Shown: positions 1 through 5,051 of the stretch, piece by piece
Numbering within the stretch: position 1 is the first letter of the stretch
Layout: every line of letters starts with the position of its first letter
Assembly: GCA_025800305.1 (NCBI GenBank)
Contig: JAOXRY010000208.1
Coordinates: forward strand, 1-5,051
DNA: 5,051 bases
Reading direction: 5' to 3'
Origin: Campylobacterales bacterium
GTDB lineage: Bacteria; Campylobacterota; Campylobacteria; Campylobacterales; SZUA-545
The notes under the pieces: model-generated
Databases searched by the model: none
What the model was told of the DNA's origin: nothing
The model's input: the letters and a program-made list of their open reading frames with translations, nothing else
Position numbers and translations under genes: made by a program

Positions 1-1360
1 TTCTTTGAAAATCTGGAGCAATTGCATTAGGAGCGCCGTGCATATAGAGTCCATACTCACCTAAAGACTCTCCATGATCTGAAACAAACATCACAACAGC
101 AGGTCTATCAAGTTTTTTAACTTCTTCAATTGTCTTATTAACAAAATAATCAACATAGACAACAGAGTTGTCATAGGCATTAATTAAAGACTCCTGTGTA
201 CACTTTTTAAGATCCACACTTTCACACACAGGTGTGAATTTTTCAAATTTCTTTGGATATCTTTTATTGTATGCAGGACCATGGTTTCCATATGTGTGAA
301 GTACCATAAATACTTTGTCGTTTTCTGCTGTGGTTATGGCTTCGTTCATTTTGGTTAAAAGCTTCTCATCATATTTACAGCCATCACCTTTACAATCACT
401 TGCAAGATCTCCACCTTTAAGATAGCTTTCAACTTTGATAGGTGGTTCACCCCAGTTTTCTGTTCTCCATAAAACTGATATTCCAGATCTTTGAAGGTAA
501 CTAGGAAGTGGCTCATAAGAATCAAAGATCTCACCATTTGGCGAGAACATACTGTTGATTGAACCAGTTGTATAGGTTGTTTTTGAAATTGCTTTAATTG
601 AGACAATATCTTGTTTTTTTAAAAGTGGATTTGTCTCTTTTTCATAGCCATACAGTGAGAAGTTATGAGATCTTGCTGACTCACCTATGATTAATACAAC
701 TACAGTTTTCTCATTGTCATTAAAAGTAGCCTTTGGCAGTAGTTCTTGCTTCTTATTGTATTTTGCTTTTTTAAGTTCATATCTAATGGAATTAGAAACA
801 TAAGACCAAGGCATAGTTAAAGCACCAAGATACTTTGAATTTTTATCAAGCCATAACCATGTTGGAGAATTAAGATACAAAATCCCAATTCCTGCGATAA
901 AGATTCCCACACCTTGGATTGCCATTTTCACTCTTTTGCTTTGTTCTAACTGGATCTTATAAACCGCAACACTAGGAATAATCCCAAGAATCAAGATATA
1001 AAGGAACACTTGCGGGTCATAAAAGCTCATAGCCTCAGAAGTCTGGGTATTAAGAGCATTTCCCATCATAGACATATCTAAGAAAACTTCATATTTTGAA
1101 ACAAAGTAGATTGCAACAGAGTTTCCAATCATACTAAGGATTACAAATCCTTTTAAAAGCCTTCTTGAAATGAGAGCTAAGATTGAGAGGATTAGAAGAT
1201 TAACAATAAATAAAATTACAACAACAGAAAGAAGAATTAAAATCCCACTACCAGAAAAGATCTCTACTTTATCAGCAATGTATCCATACAGTTCACTATG
1301 ATAAACAATTACGTTAAATAGAGTAATAAAAAGTAAAAATTTAGATGTACTAATTTTCAT
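1..1360 (-). CDS. eptA: EptA/MCR-family phosphoethanolamine transferase (C-terminus outside window)
   Basis: This inner-membrane enzyme moves phosphoethanolamine from phosphatidylethanolamine onto lipid A; the Campylobacter relative EptC also modifies the flagellar rod protein FlgG. The window holds 453 residues, and the last 60-100 of a usual 500-550 are cut off at base 1. The N-terminal part has five hydrophobic segments (about 7-20, 38-64, 69-88, 117-135, 146-164). A periplasmic alkaline-phosphatase-fold domain follows, with the metal ligand in GES (E227), the expected nucleophile T264, H360 in GNHGPAY, D428-H429 in SDHGESLGE and H441 in MHGAPN. All zinc and catalytic positions known from MCR-1 are present. 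Cysteine pairs C323/C328 and C379/C387 match two MCR disulfides, but the pair flanking the nucleophile is replaced by K260 and S270. The start ATG overlaps the end of the PAP2 phosphatase gene by 11 bases, implying translational coupling. The family is certain; the acceptor (lipid A or another) is inferred. Confidence 0.95.
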   Translation of the reverse strand, partial: MKISTSKFLLFITLFNVIVYHSELYGYIADKVEIFSGSGILILLSVVVILFIVNLLILSILALISRRLLKGFVILSMIGNSVAIYFVSKYEVFLDMSMMGNALNTQTSEAMSFYDPQVFLYILILGIIPSVAVYKIQLEQSKRVKMAIQGVGIFIAGIGILYLNSPTWLWLDKNSKYLGALTMPWSYVSNSIRYELKKAKYNKKQELLPKATFNDNEKTVVVLIIGESARSHNFSLYGYEKETNPLLKKQDIVSIKAISKTTYTTGSINSMFSPNGEIFDSYEPLPSYLQRSGISVLWRTENWGEPPIKVESYLKGGDLASDCKGDGCKYDEKLLTKMNEAITTAENDKVFMVLHTYGNHGPAYNKRYPKKFEKFTPVCESVDLKKCTQESLINAYDNSVVYVDYFVNKTIEEVKKLDRPAVVMFVSDHGESLGEYGLYMHGAPNAIAPDFQR

Positions 1361-2003
1361 ATGGTTTTCTTTCTACCATGAATTTTTGATAAAGAAGAAT
1401 AGCTATAAAACTACCAATCATACTTCCAATAAGAACATCACTGAAAAAGTGAACCGTGATAACAGCTCTACTAAATGCGATAATCATTCCCATAAGTATT
1501 AGGGGATATCTAAACTTTGGAAAAAGCAGAGCAAAAGCTGTATATACACCAAGGGCTGTTGAAGAGTGACCTGATGGAAAAGAGTTCACAGCATAACCAA
1601 AATCAAACCAACTAAATCCATAAAGATCTTCTTTAATCATTAAAGGTCTATATCTTGCAACAATTACTTTGATTAGATTTACAACAATTCCAGAAGCTAA
1701 AACAGACCAGAAAATCAACAATGAAGCATTGGCTACATAGTCATTTTTCTTTTTATAAATAAAATAAAGAGCCAAAGCAGGAACAACGTAATAGACACCC
1801 TCTCCAGCAATTGTAATCCACTCAAAAACATCTTCATAGAACTTTGAAAGATTAGCGTAAAAATAATGGACGATTTTGATGTCGTAGAAATTGTAAGAGA
1901 TTAAAGCGGCTATGACTACAAATCCATAGATTGTAAAGAGCTTTCTATTTACGTAAGGTGATTCTTGTGCCAACTGGTAGGCTGAGTTAAAAAATTGTTT
2001 CAT
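1350..2003 (-). CDS. PAP2-family membrane phosphatase, probable lipid A phosphatase (LpxE-like)
   Basis: This is a 217-residue integral membrane phosphatase of the type 2 phosphatidic acid phosphatase family. All three signature motifs are intact: K112-x6-R119-P120, P143-S-G-H146, and S178-R179-x5-H185-x3-D189. H185 is the expected nucleophile, activated by D189, with H146 as the proton donor. Hydrophobic stretches lie near 23-40, 65-83, 92-115, 147-161, 166-184 and 188-205, which fits the usual six-helix fold with the active site facing the periplasm. It is the first gene of a minus-strand pair and overlaps the phosphoethanolamine transferase start by 11 bases. In H. pylori the neighbouring genes HP0021 (lpxE) and HP0022 (eptA) act in sequence on the lipid A 1-position, so an LpxE role is the best inference. 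Alternatives are an undecaprenyl-diphosphate or phosphatidylglycerophosphate phosphatase, because sequence motifs alone do not separate these. The ATG has only a weak upstream Shine-Dalgarno sequence. Confidence 0.93.
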   Translation of the reverse strand: MKQFFNSAYQLAQESPYVNRKLFTIYGFVVIAALISYNFYDIKIVHYFYANLSKFYEDVFEWITIAGEGVYYVVPALALYFIYKKKNDYVANASLLIFWSVLASGIVVNLIKVIVARYRPLMIKEDLYGFSWFDFGYAVNSFPSGHSSTALGVYTAFALLFPKFRYPLILMGMIIAFSRAVITVHFFSDVLIGSMIGSFIAILLYQKFMVERKPYEN

Positions 2004-2034
2004 TATTAATTAGACTTTGATTGAATTAATCGTG

Positions 2035-2040
2035 ATTTTA
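2035..2040 (-). promoter_or_regulatory. Putative -10 box for the PAP2-eptA operon
   Basis: Read on the minus strand, TAAAAT follows a run of seven T residues and TGA. It would start transcription about 25 bases before the phosphatase ATG. No -35 hexamer is evident, which is usual for housekeeping promoters in Campylobacterota, where a T-rich stretch takes its place. This is the best candidate in the divergent region for driving the minus-strand pair. Confidence 0.45.
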
Positions 2041-2075
2041 TCAAAAAAAGCTTTCATAGGATTAAGTAACACAAT

Positions 2076-2081
2076 GATAAT
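2076..2081 (+). promoter_or_regulatory. Putative -10 box for the short-chain dehydrogenase gene
   Basis: GATAAT matches the TATAAT consensus in five of six positions and sits 35 bases before the TTG start, giving a leader of about 25-30 bases. No good -35 box lies at the right distance. It is back to back with the minus-strand -10 box at 2035-2040, so the 113-base region would serve both directions. It is a weak call in such A/T-rich DNA. Confidence 0.35.
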
Positions 2082-2116
2082 GTACATCTGTTTTAAATCA
2101 ACATAGAGAGAAAAAT

Positions 2117-2797
2117 TTGAAAACAGCTTTAGTAACAGGTGCCAGTTCTGGGATTGGTTTTGAGATCTGTAAAAAACTTTTAGGATTAGACTACAAAGTT
2201 TATGGAGTTTCAAGAAACAAGCCAGATTTAGATCTTGAGTTTTTTCAAGTTGATGTAACAAAAACAAAAGAGCTTGAAGATCTGAAAAAGAATATCAAAG
2301 AACCCCTAGATCTATTAATCAATTGTGCTGGAGTAGGACACTTTGGTCAGCATGAAGATCTAAAACCTAAAGATCTAGAAAAGATGATTTCAACAAATTT
2401 AACAGCACCAATTATCACAACAAATATATTTCTAAAAGATCTGAAAAAACAAAAAGGAACAGTTATAAACATCACCTCTATTACAGGAAAAGAGAATGCA
2501 AAGTTTGGAGCAGCTTATGGAGCTACAAAAGCGGGGCTAGAGAGCTTTGGGAAATCTTTATTTGATGAGGTTCGAAAAAGTGGAGTTAGAGTTGTCAATA
2601 TCGCTCCAGATATTACAGATACAAGGTTTTTTGATGAATTGATGTTTAGACCAGAAGATAGTCCAGAAGCTAAGATAGAACCACAAAGTGTTGCCAATGG
2701 AGTGGAGTTTATTTTAAATCAGCCAGAGGGGACTGTCATTACAGAGCTAACAATTAGACCGCAAAAGATCTTGATTAACAAAAAGCCTAAATTATGA
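2117..2797 (+). CDS. Short-chain dehydrogenase/reductase (classical SDR), TTG start
   Basis: This 226-residue cytosolic NAD(P)-dependent oxidoreductase has a complete classical SDR layout. It has the nucleotide-binding TGASSGIG at 7-14, NCAG at 69-72, the structural asparagine N94, the catalytic serine S121 in ITSITG, and Y134-x3-K138. R33 after the second beta strand suggests a preference for NADPH. Substrate specificity lies in the less conserved region 164-195 and cannot be read, so no pathway is assigned. The TTG start is forced: the frame is closed by TAA at 2078-2080, no ATG or GTG lies between that and 2117, and the Rossmann motif begins only six residues in. AGAGAG at 2105-2110 can act as the ribosome binding site. 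The gene is divergent from the PAP2-eptA pair and separated from the next gene by 122 bases with its own promoter. It carries eight AGATCT palindromes. No terminator is visible after it. Confidence 0.95.
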   Translation: MKTALVTGASSGIGFEICKKLLGLDYKVYGVSRNKPDLDLEFFQVDVTKTKELEDLKKNIKEPLDLLINCAGVGHFGQHEDLKPKDLEKMISTNLTAPIITTNIFLKDLKKQKGTVINITSITGKENAKFGAAYGATKAGLESFGKSLFDEVRKSGVRVVNIAPDITDTRFFDELMFRPEDSPEAKIEPQSVANGVEFILNQPEGTVITELTIRPQKILINKKPKL

Positions 2798-2806
2798 TAC
2801 TTTGGC

Positions 2807-2812
2807 TATAAT
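2807..2812 (+). promoter_or_regulatory. Probable -10 box (TATAAT) for the membrane protein-dusB operon
   Basis: A perfect TATAAT lies ten bases after the dehydrogenase stop codon, preceded by TTTGGC. No -35 box is found at 16-18 bases upstream, as is common in Campylobacterota. Transcription from about base 2820 would give an unusually long leader of about 100 bases before the ATG at 2920, and that leader includes the foldable segment at 2841-2910. Confidence 0.6.
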
Positions 2813-2840
2813 GGCAATTAAACTTTAAAAAATAAACAAT

Positions 2841-2910
2841 AATTCTTCTTGCCAAGGGCAAAGCTTCAGTGAGAGGAATTTTACTTGATGCTCTGCTCAA
2901 GTAAAAGGAG
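2841..2910 (+). promoter_or_regulatory. Foldable 5' leader with two helices ending at the Shine-Dalgarno; candidate cis-regulatory RNA
   Basis: Helix 1 pairs AATTCTTC (2841-2848) with GAGGAATT (2873-2880), eight pairs including one G-U. It encloses a small hairpin, TTGCC (2849-2853) with GGCAA (2857-2861). Helix 2 follows at once: TTACTTGA (2881-2888) pairs perfectly with TCAAGTAA (2897-2904) around an eight-base loop. The next bases complete a strong ribosome binding site, AAGGAG at 2905-2910, nine bases before the ATG at 2920. Helix 2 can gain two pairs (2879-2880 with 2905-2906) only by taking bases from helix 1, which would bring part of the ribosome binding site into the stem. There is no T tract after helix 2, so it is not an intrinsic terminator. 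I do not recognise a known riboswitch class. Pairings were found by eye without energy calculation. Confidence 0.4.
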
Positions 2911-2919
2911 ATATAAATA

Positions 2920-3927
2920 ATGAAACTAAAAATGTACATCCTTTTTTCAATACTTTTAATGGTAATTGTAGGTGGTTATATACACTTCAACGTACCAAAA
3001 ACTTTTTCTATGATGGTTAATGGGGCAAATTTAGAGTTTCCTATTGCAGTTTGGATGATTCTTCCAATGTTTGTTATGTTTTTAGCTTCTTTTCTTCATA
3101 TGTCGTTTTATTGGTTCATTAACTATTTAAAAAGAAGAGGACTGGAGAAAGATATTTCCAATGTAAAAACAGTTGTTATGGATTCACTAAAAGGTGAGCC
3201 AAGTATGACAACTTTAAACCATCCAGAATTAGCACCAATTGGTAAAATTCTTAAAAAATCCCAATTAGTGCCTATGGAAGCAAATATTAAAACAGAAGAT
3301 GTTGATATTGACAAACTACTGTTTCAAGTTGATAAACTAAATTCTGGGGAAGAAGCAGATCTTTCATCTTTTAAAATTCCAAACTCTAGCCCATTAATGA
3401 TTAGAAATGCTTCGATGAAACTTGCCAAAGATCCTAAGTTTGCAGAAGAAGCATTAAAGAAATTTCCAAATGAGAAAGTTATTACAGATAGTGCAATTGA
3501 AAAACTTACCTCTTTTGGTGATAAAAGAAAAATAGAAAAACATAAAAACAAGCTAAATAAAAAAGCTGTAATCAATATTCTTGGAAGATATAAATCAGAA
3601 GATGGTAATGGATTAAACCTTTCTGTAGGTGAACTAGAAAGCTACATTAAAACTGTTGGTTTTAAAGAAAAAGATTATATTGAAGCTTTACAAGAGCTAA
3701 AAACTCATATTAATCCAGATAAGCTTTTGGAAATTGCTTATGAATTAAAAAGAGACTTTTCAGAAGCTCTTGATGGTTGGATCTATGTGAATTTAGAGTT
3801 GGAAAAGATGGATGAGGTAGAAGAGATCTTAGAAAACTCTGAGGAAGATGAGTATTTAGGTTTCAAAAAATATCTTGCAGTTAAAAAAGCAGGAATCCCT
3901 GCTACCGTAGAAGAATTTATTCTATAA
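2920..3927 (+). CDS. Unknown protein with two N-terminal membrane segments (LapA-like N-terminus)
   Basis: I do not recognise this 335-residue protein. Residues 5-22 and about 41-69 are hydrophobic, separated by a short polar stretch, and KRRG at 71-74 marks the cytoplasmic side, so the remaining 260 residues should lie in the cytoplasm. That part is charged, mostly helical in appearance and rich in lysine and glutamate. Residues 250-310 look like consecutive amphipathic helices with a TPR-like feel but no clear repeat. The two-helix N-terminus, with its central proline (FP at 40-41) and trailing basic helix, resembles the layout of LapA (DUF1049) proteins; this is an impression, not a proven match. 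The protein has no cysteine, so it lacks the rubredoxin-type metal site of LapB. It starts with ATG behind a good AAGGAG, sits 122 bases after the dehydrogenase gene, and is followed four bases later by dusB, so the two are probably co-transcribed. Confidence 0.88.
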   Translation: MKLKMYILFSILLMVIVGGYIHFNVPKTFSMMVNGANLEFPIAVWMILPMFVMFLASFLHMSFYWFINYLKRRGLEKDISNVKTVVMDSLKGEPSMTTLNHPELAPIGKILKKSQLVPMEANIKTEDVDIDKLLFQVDKLNSGEEADLSSFKIPNSSPLMIRNASMKLAKDPKFAEEALKKFPNEKVITDSAIEKLTSFGDKRKIEKHKNKLNKKAVINILGRYKSEDGNGLNLSVGELESYIKTVGFKEKDYIEALQELKTHINPDKLLEIAYELKRDFSEALDGWIYVNLELEKMDEVEEILENSEEDEYLGFKKYLAVKKAGIPATVEEFIL

Positions 3928-3931
3928 AAAA

Positions 3932-4858
3932 TTGATCGACTTCTCTCAAACTCAATATTGGTTAGCTCCACTTGCTGGGTGGACTGACCTTCCTTTTCGT
4001 GCCACAGTAAAAAAGTTCGGCGTAGATCTTACAGTTAGTGAGATGATAAGTTCCAACGCTTTAGTTTTCAATTCTAAAAAAACAAGACAGATGATAGAAA
4101 AAAGTCCAATGGAGACTCCATATTCTGTCCAACTAAATGGTTCAAATTCAGAGATTTTAAAACAAGCTGTGGAGATCTTAAATGAAGAAGAGGGGATAGA
4201 CTGTATAGATCTAAACTCAGGATGTCCTGCTCCAAAGGTTGTTAAAACTGGCTGTGGAAGTTCACTTTTGGAAAACCTTTCTCTTCTTGAAGAGATGACA
4301 AGAACAATTAAAGACACTTCAAATAAAGAGTACACTTCTGTAAAAGTAAGATTAGGTTTTACAGAGAAATATGGTGTTGATATTGCCAAAGCTGTAGAAG
4401 CTGGAGGAGCTGATTTTTTAGTTGTTCATGGTCGTACAAGATCTGGTGGATACCACGCTGAAGTCGATTACGACGCTATTAAAGAGATGAAAGAAGCTGT
4501 TAAAATTCCTGTTATAGCCAATGGAGATATTACCTCTTATGAGAAAGCAAAAGAGGTTTTAGAATATACAGGAACAGATGGTGTAATGATTGGTCGTGGA
4601 GCTATGGGGAAACCTTGGATTTTCGAACAGTTGAAAAAAGATCTTAAAGAGCCATCACAGGAATTAAAGCAAGCAATTATTCTTGAACATTTTGACAATA
4701 TGGTTAAGTTTTATGGAGACCATGGTGCTGTGATTTTTAGAAAACATCTCCATAGATATTCTAAAGGATATAGATCTGCTTCTGGTTTTAGAGAGGAAGT
4801 TAATAGCCTTAAAGATATTGTCAAAATGAGGGAAATTATCAAAGATTTTTTCTCCTAA
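3932..4858 (+). CDS. dusB: tRNA-dihydrouridine synthase, DusB type, TTG start
   Basis: This 308-residue FMN enzyme uses NADPH to reduce specific uridines in the tRNA D-loop to dihydrouridine. It opens with the barrel motif APLAGWTDLPFR (12-23). It has the catalytic cysteine C98 in NSGCPAPKV, K138 and R140 in VKVRLG, H166 in HGRTR, the phosphate-binding N197-G-D199, and GRGAMGKPWIF (221-231). The C-terminal helical domain includes RKHLHRYSKGY (270-280), the DusB-type tRNA-binding signature. Length is normal for the family. The TTG start is forced, because an in-frame TAG lies at 3908-3910, no ATG or GTG follows before 3932, and the next ATG would remove the first barrel strand. No clear Shine-Dalgarno precedes it; the gene begins four bases after the membrane protein stop, so translation is probably by coupling. 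DusB rather than DusA or DusC fits the sequence best, but the exact tRNA position modified is not readable. Confidence 0.96.
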   Translation: MIDFSQTQYWLAPLAGWTDLPFRATVKKFGVDLTVSEMISSNALVFNSKKTRQMIEKSPMETPYSVQLNGSNSEILKQAVEILNEEEGIDCIDLNSGCPAPKVVKTGCGSSLLENLSLLEEMTRTIKDTSNKEYTSVKVRLGFTEKYGVDIAKAVEAGGADFLVVHGRTRSGGYHAEVDYDAIKEMKEAVKIPVIANGDITSYEKAKEVLEYTGTDGVMIGRGAMGKPWIFEQLKKDLKEPSQELKQAIILEHFDNMVKFYGDHGAVIFRKHLHRYSKGYRSASGFREEVNSLKDIVKMREIIKDFFS

Positions 4859-4909
4859 AAAAATTAACTTCTACTTATTTTACTTTCCATTATCATTGAC
4901 TTTGTGAGA

Positions 4910-4915
4910 TATAAT
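4910..4915 (+). promoter_or_regulatory. Probable upstream -10 box (TATAAT) for carB
   Basis: A perfect TATAAT in the context GAGATATAATCC sits in the 109-base gap between dusB and carB and would give a leader of about 46 bases. The upstream region is T-rich. A TTGACT at 4896-4901 lies only eight bases before it, so it cannot act as its -35 box. No terminator hairpin is visible between the dusB stop and this site, so read-through from dusB is also possible. Confidence 0.6.
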
Positions 4916-4926
4916 CCTATTTTTGC

Positions 4927-4932
4927 TAAAAT
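4927..4932 (+). promoter_or_regulatory. Second possible -10 box (TAAAAT) for carB
   Basis: TAAAAT follows the T-rich stretch TATTTTTGC, 11 bases downstream of the first -10 box, and would start transcription about 29 bases before the carB ATG. It may be a second start site or simply part of the initial transcribed region of the first promoter. Confidence 0.35.
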
Positions 4933-4967
4933 GGACAAATTTTTACAAAACAAATAGGACAAAATAA

Positions 4968-5051
4968 ATGCCAAGACGTGACGACATTAAAACTATTTTA
5001 CTTATCGGTTCAGGACCAATTGTTATTGGTCAAGCGTGTGAGTTTGATTAC
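4968..5051 (+). CDS. carB: Carbamoyl-phosphate synthase large subunit, first 28 codons
   Basis: Only the N-terminus is inside the window; full CarB proteins are about 1,070-1,090 residues. The start MPRRDDIKTILLIGSGPIVI and the following GQACEFDY are the strongly conserved opening of the first ATP-grasp half of CarB, whose glycine-rich IGSGPIVIGQ begins the pre-ATP-grasp fold. With the small subunit CarA it makes carbamoyl phosphate from glutamine, bicarbonate and two ATP for pyrimidine and arginine synthesis. The ATG is preceded by AGGA at 4956-4959 with eight bases of spacing. The gene has its own promoter region and is separated from carA here, since the upstream neighbour is dusB. The identification is very firm despite the short length. 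Confidence 0.95.
   Translation, partial: MPRRDDIKTILLIGSGPIVIGQACEFDY

Noticed and set aside
355..606. 83-codon minus-strand frame inside the EptA-like gene
   Set aside because: It is out of frame with the transferase, whose catalytic motifs run continuously through this region.
2010..2267. 85-codon minus-strand frame spanning the divergent promoter region
   Set aside because: It overlaps the start of the well-supported dehydrogenase gene on the other strand, and its sequence is low-complexity with no domain; the intergenic part is better explained as promoters.
2851..2864. Resemblance of GCCAAGGGCAAAGC to SRP RNA or c-di-GMP riboswitch core segments
   Set aside because: Only a few bases agree and the surrounding conserved elements of both RNA classes are missing.
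2879..2906. Perfect inverted repeat as an intrinsic terminator for the dehydrogenase gene
   Set aside because: The stem is A/T-rich and is followed by AAGGAG and a start codon instead of a T tract, and a TATAAT box lies upstream of it, so it belongs to the leader of the next gene.
3952..4389. 145-codon open frame on the minus strand opposite dusB
   Set aside because: It is antisense to the conserved dusB barrel, and its translation shows no recognisable domain; it is a shadow of the real gene.
4843..4868. T-run and A-run around the dusB stop as a terminator hairpin
   Set aside because: It could form only a weak A-U stem with no G-C pairs and no following T tract.
4931..4957. Eight-codon upstream reading frame before carB (ATG at 4931, TAG overlapping the carB ribosome binding site)
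   Set aside because: It has no ribosome binding site, lies inside the second -10 box, and contains none of the arginine or pyrimidine-related codon patterns of an attenuator; chance is the simplest explanation.

Overview
The window is low-GC DNA (by eye, about one third G+C) from what is most likely a member of the Campylobacterota (Epsilonproteobacteria), with a relative of Sulfurimonas or Arcobacter as my best guess. The reasons are the lpxE-eptA-like gene pair known from Helicobacter pylori, the carB N-terminus, and A/T-rich promoters that have clear -10 boxes but no recognisable -35 boxes. The assignment is by recognition, without a search. Coding density is high: two genes lie on the minus strand on the left and four on the plus strand on the right, and no gene-free stretch exceeds about 125 bases.

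Left block (1-2003, minus strand): a PAP2-family membrane phosphatase is followed, with an 11-base overlap, by a phosphoethanolamine transferase of the EptA/MCR family whose C-terminus lies beyond base 1. In H. pylori the same pair removes the lipid A 1-phosphate and then attaches phosphoethanolamine there, so this block is probably an envelope (lipid A) modification operon. It has its own promoter in the 113-base divergent region 2004-2116.

Right block (plus strand): a short-chain dehydrogenase/reductase with a TTG start (2117-2797) is followed by a 122-base gap. The gap holds a perfect TATAAT box and a leader that can fold into two adjacent helices ending on the Shine-Dalgarno sequence of the next gene. 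That gene encodes an unrecognised 335-residue protein with two membrane segments and a LapA-like N-terminus. Four bases after it comes a dusB-type tRNA-dihydrouridine synthase, also starting with TTG. A final 109-base gap carries two -10 boxes and then the first 28 codons of carB, the large subunit of carbamoyl-phosphate synthase.

The genes are mostly ordinary. Points worth a second look are the foldable leader at 2841-2910, the strong excess of the palindrome AGATCT (22 copies, eight of them in the dehydrogenase gene), the loss of one conserved cysteine pair in the EptA-like enzyme, and the unknown membrane protein coupled to dusB. I found no mobile element, CRISPR array, tRNA, rRNA or defence system.
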